Source: Desulfoluna spongiiphila (GTDB lineage: Bacteria > Desulfobacterota > Desulfobacteria > Desulfobacterales > Desulfolunaceae). Taken from it: DNA of 64,000 nucleotides. The first letter of the stretch is position 1, and each line of letters starts with the position of its first letter. Positions 49,667 through 59,243 of this stretch are shown in pieces. A program made the position numbers and the translations under genes. Location of the stretch: contig NZ_FMUX01000011.1 in NCBI RefSeq assembly GCF_900101345.1, positions 1 to 64,000 on the forward strand, read 5' to 3'. The notes beneath the pieces were generated by a model. It ran no database searches, was not told where the DNA came from, and worked only from the letters and a program-made list of their open reading frames with translations.

Positions 49667-51646
49667 ATGGCATTACCTAACAAGCCTTTGGGAGAACTGA
49701 AAGCTGTTCGCGACCCTGAAGTCGTCGAAATGGAAGTTGATATTCTGATTGTAGGCGGCGGCATGGCTGCCTGCGGTACCGCTTTCGAAGTCAAGAAGTG
49801 GGCCAGCGACGACACCAAAATCCTTCTCGTTGACAAAGCCGCCATGGAGCGTTCCGGTGCTGTTGCCCAGGGTCTCTCCGCCATCAACACCTACATCGGC
49901 GACAACACCCCCGATGATTACACCCGCATGGTCCGTAACGACCTCATGGGTATCATCCGTGAAGACCTCTCCTTTGACGTAGGCCGTCACGTGGACGACT
50001 CCGTTCACCTCTTCGAAGAGTGGGGCCTTCCCATGTGGAAGAAGTCCGCCGACGGCAAGAGCATGGACGGCAAAAAAGGCCTCAAGATGGGCCTCCTGAA
50101 AGATGGTGCCACGCCTGTTCGTACCGGCAAGTGGCAGATCATGATCAACGGTGAATCCTACAAGCGTATCGTTGCTGAAGCCGCCAAAAAGGCCCTCGGC
50201 GAAGAGAACATCCTTGAGCGTGTATTCATTGTTGAACTCCTCAACGACAAAAACGATCCCTCCAAGATCGCCGGCGCCGTTGGTTTCTCCACCCGTGAGA
50301 ACAAGGTCTACATCATCAAGGCCCAGACCATGATGGTTGCCTGCGGTGGCGCGGTTAACATCTACCAGCCCCGTTCCGTTGGTGAAGGCAAGGGTCGTGC
50401 ATGGTACCCCGTATGGAACGCAGGTTCCACCTACACCATGTGCCTCCGTGCCGGCGCTCAGCTCTCCATGATGGAAAACCGTTTCACCCCCGCCCGTTTC
50501 AAAGACGGTTACGGCCCCGTGGGTGCCTGGTTCCTCCTCTTCAAAGCTCACCTTGAAAACGGCATCGGCGAAAACTACGCCGCCACCGATCGTTCCAAGG
50601 AAGAACTGGCCAACTACGCTCCTTACGGAACGGCTGCCATCACGCCGACCTGTCTGCGTAACCACCTGATGCTCTTCGAAATGAAAGCCGGTCGTGGTCC
50701 CATCATCATGAAGACCACCCTCGCCCTTCAGAAACTCGGCGAGACCATGGACAAGAAAGAGCTCAAGCACCTCGAGTCCGAAGCTTGGGAAGACTTCCTT
50801 GACATGACCTGCGGCCAGGCCAACCTCTGGTGCGCCACCAACACCGAGCCCGAGAAAAAAGACTCCGAGATCATGCCCACCGAACCGTACCTCCTCGGAT
50901 CTCACTCCGGTTGCTGCGGCCTCTGGTGCTCCGGTCCCGATGAGGACTGGGTTCCCGAGTCTTACAAGTGGGGCGTCGGCGACAAGGTCTACAACCGTAT
51001 GACCACCGTCCCCGGCCTCTTCACCGCAGGTGACGGCGTTGGCTGCTCCGGTCACAAGTTCTCCTCCGGTTCTCACTACGAAGGTCGTGTGGCTGCCAAG
51101 GGTATGGTCCAGTACATCACGGACAACCCCTTCAAGCCTGAGCTGGCCGAGACCAAAGAAGAGCTCGTCGACCTCGTGTGGAAGCCCGTTCGCACCTTCC
51201 TCGACAACTGCGAGTTCACCACGGCTCAGAACCTGAACCCCAACTACTGCAAGCCCGACGGCATGGCCCTTCGTCTCATGAAGGCCACCAACGAATACGG
51301 CGGCGGTACGGCCACCTACTACCAGACCAGCTCCAAGGCCCTCGAGATCCTCATCGACGACCTGCTCAAGATGATGCACGAAGACTGCGAGAAACTCGCA
51401 GCCGGCGATCTTCACGAGCTGATGCGATGCTGGGAAATCTACCACCGTATCTACACGGTAGAAGCCCACGTCCGTCACATCCAGTTCCGTAAGGAAACCC
51501 GTTATCCTGGCTTCTACTACCAGGCGGATTACCCCGGACAGGACGACGAGGAGTGGTTCTGCTTCGTAAACTCTGCCTTCGACAGGAAGACCAACGAGTG
51601 GACCATGATCAAAGAGCCCTACCACAGAATCATCCCCATGAAGTAA
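49667..51646 (+). CDS. aprA: Adenylylsulfate reductase alpha subunit
   Basis: 659 aa. FAD-binding loop VDILIVGGGMAACGTAFE at about 24-41. Conserved AprA segments follow: RSGAVAQGLSAINTY, GKWQIMINGESYK, RFTPARFKDGYGPVGAW, SHSGCCGLWCSGP and FSSGSHYEGRVAAKGM. It reduces APS to sulfite and AMP (two electrons) using FAD; the flow is Qmo to AprB clusters to FAD. The start follows TTTAGGAGGAAATAATA, a strong site. Codon use is noticeably more biased than in neighbouring genes, fitting very high expression. A terminator follows. Confidence 0.98.
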   Translation: MALPNKPLGELKAVRDPEVVEMEVDILIVGGGMAACGTAFEVKKWASDDTKILLVDKAAMERSGAVAQGLSAINTYIGDNTPDDYTRMVRNDLMGIIREDLSFDVGRHVDDSVHLFEEWGLPMWKKSADGKSMDGKKGLKMGLLKDGATPVRTGKWQIMINGESYKRIVAEAAKKALGEENILERVFIVELLNDKNDPSKIAGAVGFSTRENKVYIIKAQTMMVACGGAVNIYQPRSVGEGKGRAWYPVWNAGSTYTMCLRAGAQLSMMENRFTPARFKDGYGPVGAWFLLFKAHLENGIGENYAATDRSKEELANYAPYGTAAITPTCLRNHLMLFEMKAGRGPIIMKTTLALQKLGETMDKKELKHLESEAWEDFLDMTCGQANLWCATNTEPEKKDSEIMPTEPYLLGSHSGCCGLWCSGPDEDWVPESYKWGVGDKVYNRMTTVPGLFTAGDGVGCSGHKFSSGSHYEGRVAAKGMVQYITDNPFKPELAETKEELVDLVWKPVRTFLDNCEFTTAQNLNPNYCKPDGMALRLMKATNEYGGGTATYYQTSSKALEILIDDLLKMMHEDCEKLAAGDLHELMRCWEIYHRIYTVEAHVRHIQFRKETRYPGFYYQADYPGQDDEEWFCFVNSAFDRKTNEWTMIKEPYHRIIPMK

Positions 51647-51680
51647 TTCTAAGGGAAGCTGTGATGAAGTAGCTTAAATA

Positions 51681-51719
51681 AGCCTCCAGATGTCCCTTGC
51701 GATGTCTGGAGGCTTTTTT
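51681..51719 (+). terminator. Rho-independent terminator after aprA
   Basis: GCCTCCAGA..TCTGGAGGC (51681-51712) followed by TTTTTTT. It separates the abundant apr transcript from qmoABC. Confidence 0.85.
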
Positions 51720-51975
51720 TAATGCCCATTACTCTTTCATGGGACTGAATTTATTTTTTGGTCGTGAACATTTTTTCCTTCGCCGAAATGTTGTGTCCAG
51801 ATTTTTGCGGGCTTCAGCACTCCACGCCGAAGCCCGACGGAATGTGGACACGCACACCAAGGTGACAAAAGGAGAAAGTGAACAAAACGCCATCTTGTCC
51901 CCCGGGTCTACAAAAAAGAGTAGCGAATACATAGGTTTTCGACAGTTTATAAACATTTATGCATGGAGGGATAGC
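51720..51975 (+). promoter_or_regulatory. qmo leader with a two-tier hairpin
   Basis: GTGTCCA (51793-51799) pairs with TGGACAC (51845-51851), and inside it GGGCTTC (51809-51815) pairs with GAAGCCC (51829-51835). An open frame runs through this region into qmoA, but the family start is at 51976. Promoter boxes were not assigned with confidence. Confidence 0.45.
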
Positions 51976-53247
51976 ATGACAATCGACAAAGCAGCCCCTG
52001 CTAGTGCAAGCATTTTGGTCGTTGGCGGTGGGATCAGCGGACTGACCACCACCCTCGAAGCCGCGGAAACCGGCCACGAGGTCATCCTGGTTGAAAAAAA
52101 TGCCTACCTTGGCGGACGTGTTCTCCAGTTGAACCAGTACTTTCCCAAACTCTGTCCTCCCACCTGCGGACTTGAAATCAACTTCCGCCGGATCAAGGAC
52201 AACCCTGCCATTCACGTGCAGACCATGACAGAAGTGGTGAAGGTCGAAGGGACCCCCGGGAATTATGAGGTGACCCTGAAAACCCGTCCCCGCTTCGTCA
52301 ACGACAACTGCACCGGCTGCGGCGCCTGTACCGAAGCGTGTGAAGGGGAAATTGAAAACGAGCTCAACTTCGGGATGGACCGCACCAAGGCAGCGTACCT
52401 GCCCCACCCCATGGCCTTCCCCGCCAAGTATGTCATCAGCGAGTACATCAGCGCCGACGACAAGAAGAAGTGCGAAGAGGCCTGCAAGTACGACGCCATT
52501 GATTTTTCCATGACCGAGACCACCACCACCGTGAAGGTGGCCTCCGTGGTCTGGGCCACCGGCTGGAAGCCTTACGACGCAACCCGCATCGACAACCTGG
52601 GTTTCGGTCGCCACCAGAACATCATCACCAACATGATGCTGGAGCGCATGGCCTCCTCCACCGGTCCCACCGAGGGCAAGATTGTCCGTCCTTCAGACGA
52701 TGCCGCTCCGAAAAGCGTTGTCTTTGTTCAGTGTGCGGGCTCCCGGGATGAGAACCACCTTCCCTACTGCTCCTACATCTGTTGCATGGCGTCCCTCAAG
52801 CATGCCACCTACCTGCGCGCCCAGTACCCCGACTGCGAGGTCACCATCTACTACATCGACCTCCGTGCTCCGGGCCAGCGCTATGAAAAATTTTACAACA
52901 AGCTCAAGGAAGACGAGAAGGTCTTCTTCGTCAAGGGCAAGGTGGCCGAGGTATCCGATGCCGACAACGGCTGCGTGACCGTGGTGGCGGAAAACGCCGT
53001 CACCGGCAAAAAAATGCGCCAGACAGCCGATCTCGTTGTCCTGGCCACGGGCATGGAGCCCAGCCTCTCAACGGACAAGCCCCAGGCAGATCTCACCTTC
53101 AACGACAACGGCTTCATCGTCAACGACTTTGAAAAGGGTGGCATGTTCGGGTGCGGTTGCGCCAACAAGCCCGCCGATGTTGTGTCTTCCAACCAGAATG
53201 CTACAGGTATGGCCCTGAAAGCGATTCAAACCGTAGTAGGGAGGTAA
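51976..53247 (+). CDS. qmoA: Quinone-interacting oxidoreductase subunit QmoA
   Basis: 423 aa from the ATG at 51976, preceded by GGAGGGATAGC. HdrA-like flavoprotein: FAD motif SILVVGGGISGLTTTLEAAETG, KLCPPTCGLEINF, and a Cys group (CTGCGACTEACEG..CEEACKYDAI). Later conserved parts include FVQCAGSRDENHLPYCSYICCMASLKHATYLR and the C-terminal MFGCGCANKPADV. With QmoB and QmoC it takes electrons from menaquinol and delivers them to AprAB. It is the first gene of qmoABC and lies directly after aprBA. Confidence 0.97.
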   Translation: MTIDKAAPASASILVVGGGISGLTTTLEAAETGHEVILVEKNAYLGGRVLQLNQYFPKLCPPTCGLEINFRRIKDNPAIHVQTMTEVVKVEGTPGNYEVTLKTRPRFVNDNCTGCGACTEACEGEIENELNFGMDRTKAAYLPHPMAFPAKYVISEYISADDKKKCEEACKYDAIDFSMTETTTTVKVASVVWATGWKPYDATRIDNLGFGRHQNIITNMMLERMASSTGPTEGKIVRPSDDAAPKSVVFVQCAGSRDENHLPYCSYICCMASLKHATYLRAQYPDCEVTIYYIDLRAPGQRYEKFYNKLKEDEKVFFVKGKVAEVSDADNGCVTVVAENAVTGKKMRQTADLVVLATGMEPSLSTDKPQADLTFNDNGFIVNDFEKGGMFGCGCANKPADVVSSNQNATGMALKAIQTVVGR

Positions 53248-53253
53248 ATAACC

Positions 53254-55578
53254 ATGGCTAAAAAATATGGTGTATATATCTGCACAGGTTGTGGAATCGG
53301 CGATGTCTTAAATATCGACGAGCTGGCGGGTGTGGCTGAAGACGACGGCTACACCGTCAAGCGTCACGAGTGCCTCTGCGGCAAAGCCGGCCTTGAGATG
53401 ATCAACGCCGACGTCAACGACGGCGTCAACACCCTCTCCATTGTGGGCTGCTCCCGAAGGGTCAATTACGACATCTTCAAATGGGACAACTGCCTCGTGG
53501 ACCGCGCCAGTGTCCGTGAGCAGGTGGTCTGGACCATGAGCCGCGAGAAGTACCCCGCCAAGGGCCCCGACGACGACGATTACTTTGTGGACAACATCCA
53601 GCTGGCCGCCAACGACTACCTCCGCATGAGCCTGGCCCGCCTGGACAAGGTGGAACTGCCCGAGCCCTTCAAGCTTGAGAACCAGAGCAACAAGATCCTG
53701 GTCATCGGCGGCGGCATCACCGGCATGAACTCGGCCATCGATGCCGCAAAAACCGGCGCCGATGTCACCATCGTTGAAAAAGAGGCCAAGCTGGGCGGTT
53801 GGGCAGCCAAGATGCGCAAGCAGATGCCCCAGGGTGAGCCCTACACCGAGCTGATGCCTCCGGTGGTAAACGACACCATCGCCAAGCTGAGCTCTTTCTC
53901 CAACATCACGGTAAAAACCGGTACGGTTGTGGCCCGAATCGCCGGCCAGCCCGGTGACTTCACCGTGACCCTGAAAAAACCAGGCGAAAAGATCCCCTTT
54001 GACGTGCCCTTTCCCCTCCCCGCAGAGATGAAGGTGGACGAAGCGGGCAACGAGCTGGACGCCGAAGCCCAGGCCGCAAAGTATAAGGAGTACAACGAGG
54101 GCCGTGAGGACATCCTCACCGTCGACCCCGACGGCGAAAAATTCGGTGCTGTGGTCCTGGCCGCCGGCTGGCGACCCGCTGAACTCACTGCCGAGGCGTA
54201 CCCCCACCTCTCCATCGACGACCCCGATGTGGTGACCAACGCCCAGTTCGAAGAGATGGCAGCAGCAGGCAAGCTGACTCGCCCCTCCGACGGCAAAGAG
54301 GCCAAGAACGTGGTCTTTATCCAGAGCCCTGGTGCCGGAAGCGACCGCGACTTCGACTACGCAGGCTCCGTCACCAGCCTTGTGGCCCTGAAACAGGCCA
54401 AGTACGTCCGCGAAGACTACGAAGATGGCAAGGCATACATCTTCTACCAGCACATGCGCACCCCCGGTCTCACCGAGGAATTCTACAAGAGCATGCAGCA
54501 GGACAACGGGGTCTTCATGACCAAGGGCGACATCGCCTCCGTTGCCAAAGAGGGCAAGGGCTTTCTTGTGGAAGCCAACGGCACCCTGCTGGGCGACAAC
54601 CTCAAGGTAAAGGCCGATCTCGTGGTCCTGGCCGCCGGCATGGTCCCTGTTACCGTGGACGACGCCGTCATCAACCTGGCTTACCGCCAGGGACCGGGCT
54701 TCCGTGACAACGACATCTTCGACGGGTACGCAGACTCCAACTTCATCTGCTTCCCCTACGAGACCCAGCGAACGGGCATCTACGCGGCAGGTGCCATTCG
54801 CCGCGCACTGACCATGGAAGAGTCCATCGAAGACGCCAGCGGCGCGGCCCTGAAAGCCATTCAGTGCCTTGAGTCCGTCAACCGCGGGGTTGCGGTTCAC
54901 CCCCGAAGCGGCGACATGACCTTCCCGGACTTCTTCTTCCAGCGCTGCACCCAGTGCAAGCGCTGTACCGAAGAGTGCCCCTTCGGCGCCCTGGACGACG
55001 ACGAGCGCGGGACCCCGAAACCCAACCCCACAAGGTGCCGCCGCTGCGGAACCTGTATGGGTGCCTGCCCCGAGCGTATCATCGGTTTTGCCGACTACAA
55101 CATCGACTCCGTCGGTTCCCAGGTCAAATCCGTCTGGGTCCCCTCCGAAGACGATTACTACGAGCCCCCCATGCGTATTCTCGGCCTCATCTGCGAGAAC
55201 GACGCCCTGCCGGCCCTGGACATGGCCGCCATGAAAAAACTCGGCGTGGATGCCCAGGTTCGCTTTATTCCCGTCCGTTGCCTGGGATCCGTCAACGTGG
55301 TCTGGATCAAAGATGCCCTCTCCCAAGGTATGGACGGTGTCTTCCTCCTCGGCTGCAAGCACGGTGACGACTACCAGTGCCACTTTGTCAAAGGCTCTGA
55401 GCTGGCCGATGTCCGTATGAAGAAAATCGGTGACGCCTTGGCTTCCCTTGCCCTTGAAGAAGAGCGTGTGGCCCAGTTCGAGATCGCCATCGACGAAGCC
55501 GACAAACTGCCTGAAATCGTCAACAGCTTTGTTGAGCAGGTGGTGGCCCTGGGTCCCAACCCCTTTAAGGGATTCTAA
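53254..55578 (+). CDS. qmoB: Quinone-interacting oxidoreductase subunit QmoB
   Basis: 774 aa. An N-terminal HdrA-like part contains a CxxCG motif, a second FAD motif (ILVIGGGITGMNSAIDAAKTG at about 148), and a later dehydrogenase-like region. Two [4Fe-4S] sites follow (CTQCKRCTEECPFGAL, CRRCGTCMGACPERI). The C-terminus is MvhD-like (LICENDALPALDMAAMKKLG..RCLGSVNVVWIKDAL). It bridges QmoA and the membrane subunit. It starts 6 nt after the qmoA stop. Confidence 0.97.
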   Translation: MAKKYGVYICTGCGIGDVLNIDELAGVAEDDGYTVKRHECLCGKAGLEMINADVNDGVNTLSIVGCSRRVNYDIFKWDNCLVDRASVREQVVWTMSREKYPAKGPDDDDYFVDNIQLAANDYLRMSLARLDKVELPEPFKLENQSNKILVIGGGITGMNSAIDAAKTGADVTIVEKEAKLGGWAAKMRKQMPQGEPYTELMPPVVNDTIAKLSSFSNITVKTGTVVARIAGQPGDFTVTLKKPGEKIPFDVPFPLPAEMKVDEAGNELDAEAQAAKYKEYNEGREDILTVDPDGEKFGAVVLAAGWRPAELTAEAYPHLSIDDPDVVTNAQFEEMAAAGKLTRPSDGKEAKNVVFIQSPGAGSDRDFDYAGSVTSLVALKQAKYVREDYEDGKAYIFYQHMRTPGLTEEFYKSMQQDNGVFMTKGDIASVAKEGKGFLVEANGTLLGDNLKVKADLVVLAAGMVPVTVDDAVINLAYRQGPGFRDNDIFDGYADSNFICFPYETQRTGIYAAGAIRRALTMEESIEDASGAALKAIQCLESVNRGVAVHPRSGDMTFPDFFFQRCTQCKRCTEECPFGALDDDERGTPKPNPTRCRRCGTCMGACPERIIGFADYNIDSVGSQVKSVWVPSEDDYYEPPMRILGLICENDALPALDMAAMKKLGVDAQVRFIPVRCLGSVNVVWIKDALSQGMDGVFLLGCKHGDDYQCHFVKGSELADVRMKKIGDALASLALEEERVAQFEIAIDEADKLPEIVNSFVEQVVALGPNPFKGF

Positions 55579-55681
55579 GACCCGGCCTTTTTGATGCAAT
55601 GATCGGAGCCTCCTTTCCCATGCGAGGGGAGGCCCCTTCAAGCGAGTTTCTAACGCAGAAATACGATGAGGAGGAATTCTC

Positions 55682-56854
55682 ATGTCCGATAATACCCTTG
55701 TGAATCCAAACCTGGAGTTCATTGATGAAGTGGTGGGACTCGGCGGCGACTCTCTGAAGAAGTGTTTTCAGTGTGCCACCTGCTCCGTTGCATGCCCCAT
55801 TGCCCCTGAAGATTCACCCTTTCCCCGAAAAGAGATGATCGCGGCCTCCTGGGGCCTTAAAGATCGCGTGGTGGGCAGTGCCGACATCTGGCTCTGCCAT
55901 GAGTGCGGCGACTGCTCCACCCTGTGCCCCCGAGGCGCCCAGCCCGGTGATGTGCTCTCGGCCATCCGCTCATACGCCATCTCCGAGTATGCCCAGCCCA
56001 AAAAGCTGGCCAAAATGGTCACCGACAAGAGCAAGTTCTGGATCCTCACCGCCATTCCGGCGGCCTGGTTCGCCCTCATGGCCATCATCACCATGGCCTT
56101 CGGCGGCACCATGGAAAAGCTCTTCGGCTTTTTCGGCGCTCACTGGGTACACCACACCGACGCCCCCATCGCCCAGGCCCGCTTTATCTCCTCCTGGCTG
56201 GTGGACCTGACCTTCATCCCCCTGGCCACTGCTGCCATCGTGATCTTCTACCTGGGCCTCAAGCGCATGCTGAACGACATGCACGAAAATGCCCTGGCCG
56301 AAGGCAAGACCGACAAGCAGGACCTGGACATCAAAGCGTTCCTCAAGACCATCCCCGCCGTGCTTCCCAAGATTCTCAAGCACACCCAGTTCAACGAGTG
56401 CGGAGAAAACAAGGCACGCGGTACCGCCCACATGATGGTTCTCTACGGATTCGTCGGTTGCTTTATCGCCACGTCCATCGGGTTCTTTCTCCTCTATGTG
56501 GTGGGAAGCGCCGGTCCCTACTCCCAGATCAACCCCCTCAAGTGGTTCGGTAACCTGGGCGGGATCCTCATTGTTCTGGGCGCGACCCTGATGATCAAGG
56601 ACCGCCTCGGCAAAGACAAGACCAGCAACTACAAAGACTGGTACCTCCTGGGCCTTGTCGTTCTCCTGGGTGCCACCGGTCTCTTGACCGAAATGGCCCG
56701 CCTGGCAGGCTCCACCTTCGGGACCTACCTGCTCTACTACATCCACCTCATCGCGGTCTTTCACCTCTTTGCGTACGTGCCCTTCTCCAAGCTGGCACAC
56801 TTTGTCTACCGCATTGTGGGTATGACCTACGCAGAATACGCAAACCGCCAGTAG
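55682..56854 (+). CDS. qmoC: Quinone-interacting oxidoreductase membrane subunit QmoC
   Basis: 390 aa; start follows GAGGAGGAATTCTC. N-terminal HdrC-like part with two Cys motifs (CFQCATCSVACP and CHECGDCSTLCPRGAQPGD), then an HdrE/NarI-like membrane part with about six segments. Several His in the membrane part (for example NDMHEN, KHTQFNE, IHLIAVFHL) are candidates for haem b ligands. It oxidises menaquinol and feeds QmoB/A. No qmoD-like gene follows in the window. Confidence 0.97.
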   Translation: MSDNTLVNPNLEFIDEVVGLGGDSLKKCFQCATCSVACPIAPEDSPFPRKEMIAASWGLKDRVVGSADIWLCHECGDCSTLCPRGAQPGDVLSAIRSYAISEYAQPKKLAKMVTDKSKFWILTAIPAAWFALMAIITMAFGGTMEKLFGFFGAHWVHHTDAPIAQARFISSWLVDLTFIPLATAAIVIFYLGLKRMLNDMHENALAEGKTDKQDLDIKAFLKTIPAVLPKILKHTQFNECGENKARGTAHMMVLYGFVGCFIATSIGFFLLYVVGSAGPYSQINPLKWFGNLGGILIVLGATLMIKDRLGKDKTSNYKDWYLLGLVVLLGATGLLTEMARLAGSTFGTYLLYYIHLIAVFHLFAYVPFSKLAHFVYRIVGMTYAEYANRQ

Positions 56855-56882
56855 TGGCTATGGCCACATCTGATTAAAAAAA

Positions 56883-56917
56883 GGAGAGCCTCGCTTCGCG
56901 CGGCTCTCCTTTTTTTG
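56883..56917 (+). terminator. Rho-independent terminator after qmoC
   Basis: GGAGAGCC..GGCTCTCC (56883-56910), 8-bp stem, followed by TTTTTTT. Confidence 0.85.
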
Positions 56918-57303
56918 TTTGTCATACGTAACTGGGCATGGAGAAAATCGAAAAAACCTGGACAGCCCGCCTAAAAGACCTTCGGAAGCAACACATCTTC
57001 CCGGTAATTCCGCACCTCACTGTCGGCCCATCACCATATCAGTGCAGGTTTGACTCGTAATGAGAACTTCATCATGGCCCGGGCTTCTTCATACCCGAAT
57101 AAGAGTCCACTCCATTTCGAGCGTTTTCACTGCCCTGAGGGGCAACCACAGACACACTGCACCATGGTTTATGTTCTCCGGGTTACAATAGAGACGGTTA
57201 TCCCCCGTCGTGATGGGCACAGTATGACCTTCCCCATCCTACCAAAGTTCCTGCTATCCCCGATTTTGCATTAACAAGATTAACTATTCAGTTCCAAAAA
57301 GCT

Positions 57304-57490
57304 GCCCCCGGCGGCAAGGTGTGCCACCTTGAAAGCAGGTTGCGGATGCACTTTGCCCCTCGTCCCTCGGGTCAAAGCACATCCACCCTTTAAACGAAAT
57401 CCATTCCAGCAGTTTATAAGACCTGTATGATTAACTTTTTAAAAGTTTAGGAGCCGACAGGGCCGCCGGAGACTTAACCTGAATAGCTAC
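57304..57490. repeat. Dispersed repeat, locus 12 (C + A)
   Basis: The flank AACTATTCAGTTCC (57282) is followed by GCCCCCGGCGGCAAGGTGTGCCACCTTG and the module-C hairpin, then an A module with CCTGTATGATTAAC and the palindrome AACTTTTTAAAAGTT, ending GCCGCCGGAG and the inverted flank CTGAATAGCTAC. Confidence 0.8.
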
Positions 57491-57515
57491 GATAAAGAAT
57501 CATAATCAAAAAACA

Positions 57516-57546
57516 AAAAGGGCGGTGCATCTCTGCACCGCCCTTT
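57516..57546 (-). terminator. Terminator after sat (bidirectional)
   Basis: AAAAGGGCGGTGCA-TCTC-TGCACCGCCCTTTT, a 14-bp perfect stem with T runs in both directions. Confidence 0.9.
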
Positions 57547-57592
57547 TACAAGCAAACAAACTATCTCACCCCGTCAGGAGTGAAGGCCCATG

Positions 57593-58864
57593 CTATTTGC
57601 CGAGAGCGGCAGCGTGGGTTTTGATCTCAACTTTCTCGGTGAGACCGGCATAGTACTCGCGGAGGATGACGAGAACTTCTTCACGACCAAAGTGATCGGG
57701 AATCTCGGTACCTTCGGAGAGGCCTTTACGCAGCATGGTGCCGGAAAGGATAACGCGGTCTTCTTTGCTGTGGGGGCAGGTTCGCAGGGAAGCCATGCCG
57801 TCGCACTTCTTGCAGTAGAAGGTCCAGTCGATCTTCAGGGGCTCACAGAGGAGGCGCTTGCCTGCATCTTCGGGCTGGGGAATCTTGTCGAAGAGATCCT
57901 GGGCTTCGAACATGCCGTAGAAGTCGCCAACACCGGCGTGGTCACGGCCGATGATCATCTTGGAGACGCCGTAGTTCTGACGGAAGGTGGCGTGAAGGAG
58001 GCCTTCACGAGGACCTGCGTAACGCATGTCAAGGGGATACCCGCCCTGGAGAACGTTCTCTTTGACAAAGTACTTATCAACGAGGGTATCGATGCATTTT
58101 ACGCGAACTTCCGCGGGGATATCGCCGGGCTTCAGGTTGCCCACGAGGGAGTGGATGAACACGCCGTCACATACCTCGGCAGCAAGCTTTGCCAGATACT
58201 CATGGGAGCGGTGCATGGGGTTACGAAGCTGAAGGGCAGCAACGGTGCTCCAGCCGCGCTCGTCAAAAATGGCACGGGACTCTGCGGGAGTCAGGTACAC
58301 ACCTTTGTACTTCTCGGGGTATTCGCCTTCGGAGAGAACCTTCACGGGGCCGGCCAGGTTGAAGGCCTTCTGGTTCATGACCATTTGAACACCGGGGTGA
58401 TCGTCTTCGGCGATTTTCCAGAACTCTTCAGCCGTGGGAGTGCCTTCACCCATGAAGACCTTCTCGCACTCGTAGCGCTTGTCGGCTTCGGTCATCTCAA
58501 ACTTCTCGGTGACCTTCATGGTGGCCATGATCTCGCCTTCGGCGGTCACCAGGGCAATCTCTTCGCCGTCGGTGATGGCGTCGGCGTCTTCCTTGGCGGC
58601 GTCGAGGGTCACGGGGATGGGCCAGAAGGTCCCGTCAGCCAGGAGGAAATCATCACAAACGCCTTTCCAGTCGGCTTTGCCCATGAAGCCCGTCAGGGGG
58701 CTGAAACCGCCGATCCCCATCATGATGAGGTCGCCTTCGGCACGGGGGCTGATGGTGATCTTCTTGAGGCCTTCGGCTTTTTTCAGTTCTGCTTCTTTTT
58801 CAGCCCCTTCGAGAAGGCAAATGGTAAGGCCTTTTCCACCATGGGGAGCAACTAAGTTGGACAT
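57593..58864 (-). CDS. sat: Sulfate adenylyltransferase (ATP sulfurylase)
   Basis: 423 aa from the ATG at 58864, preceded by AAGGAGACGTGCAC; an in-frame start 18 nt upstream is inside that site. Substrate motifs: QLRNPMHRSHEYL (QxRNPxHxxHE), MIIGRDHAGVGD and the zinc group CKKCDGMASLRTCPH. It joins sulfate and ATP to give APS and pyrophosphate, the first step of sulfate reduction. It is convergent to qmoABC instead of at the head of apr-qmo, as in some other sulfate reducers. Confidence 0.98.
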   Translation of the reverse strand: MSNLVAPHGGKGLTICLLEGAEKEAELKKAEGLKKITISPRAEGDLIMMGIGGFSPLTGFMGKADWKGVCDDFLLADGTFWPIPVTLDAAKEDADAITDGEEIALVTAEGEIMATMKVTEKFEMTEADKRYECEKVFMGEGTPTAEEFWKIAEDDHPGVQMVMNQKAFNLAGPVKVLSEGEYPEKYKGVYLTPAESRAIFDERGWSTVAALQLRNPMHRSHEYLAKLAAEVCDGVFIHSLVGNLKPGDIPAEVRVKCIDTLVDKYFVKENVLQGGYPLDMRYAGPREGLLHATFRQNYGVSKMIIGRDHAGVGDFYGMFEAQDLFDKIPQPEDAGKRLLCEPLKIDWTFYCKKCDGMASLRTCPHSKEDRVILSGTMLRKGLSEGTEIPDHFGREEVLVILREYYAGLTEKVEIKTHAAALGK

Positions 58865-58963
58865 GTGCACGTCTCCTTTCATTAAAAAAAATGACTTGGA
58901 TATAATTCGAATAAATGTTCTTCACATTTACTTCATGTGCGTTATCACTATTATTAAAGTAGA

Positions 58964-58992
58964 TGAATAGGAAACAAGGCCGTGTTTGTCAA
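58964..58992 (-). promoter_or_regulatory. sat promoter
   Basis: On the minus strand TTGACA (58987-58992), 17-base spacer, TATTCA (58964-58969), the same -35 box and spacing as the aprB promoter. The leader would be about 90 nt. Confidence 0.65.
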
Positions 58993-59152
58993 GTTGAATT
59001 TAGGACTTTCATCAACCCAGATGATGATCACAAACATACCCCGTGGATGTTTTCTCTTTATTCTTAAGGACTTGATTGCTTATTCACCCTATATGGTACC
59101 GGTGCGACGCCTTCACACCACCTGTGGCGGGACAACTTCGGCACAGAATCAA

Positions 59153-59196
59153 TAAAAAAAAATGGCACCTCGTCTCCGAAAAGACAGGGTGCCACC
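59153..59196 (-). terminator. Terminator after the FG-GAP-like gene
   Basis: TGGCACC..GGTGCCA outer arms with an inner CTGTCT/AGACG pairing (59163-59194), followed on the minus strand by a run of nine T (59154-59162). Confidence 0.8.
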
Positions 59197-59243
59197 TTTT
59201 TTATGTCAAATCAGCCGTTACCGGTTGATCTGTACCCTTTGAA

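Larger units (their letters stand above)
56855..57592. other. Gene-free stretch between convergent qmoC and sat
   Basis: It contains the qmo terminator, about 370 nt without any recognised feature (56920-57290), repeat locus 12 and the sat terminator. Open frames such as 57050-57274 are not protein-like. Confidence 0.6.
58865..59243. other. sat upstream region and tail of the FG-GAP-like gene
   Basis: It holds the sat promoter (58964-58992), about 150 nt without features, and the terminator of the minus-strand gene to the right. No gene is seen. Confidence 0.6.

Noticed and set aside
51697..51975. 93-codon in-frame extension upstream of qmoA
   Set aside because: It runs through a terminator and a two-tier hairpin, lacks family similarity, and the ATG at 51976 has a strong ribosome-binding site and begins the QmoA sequence.
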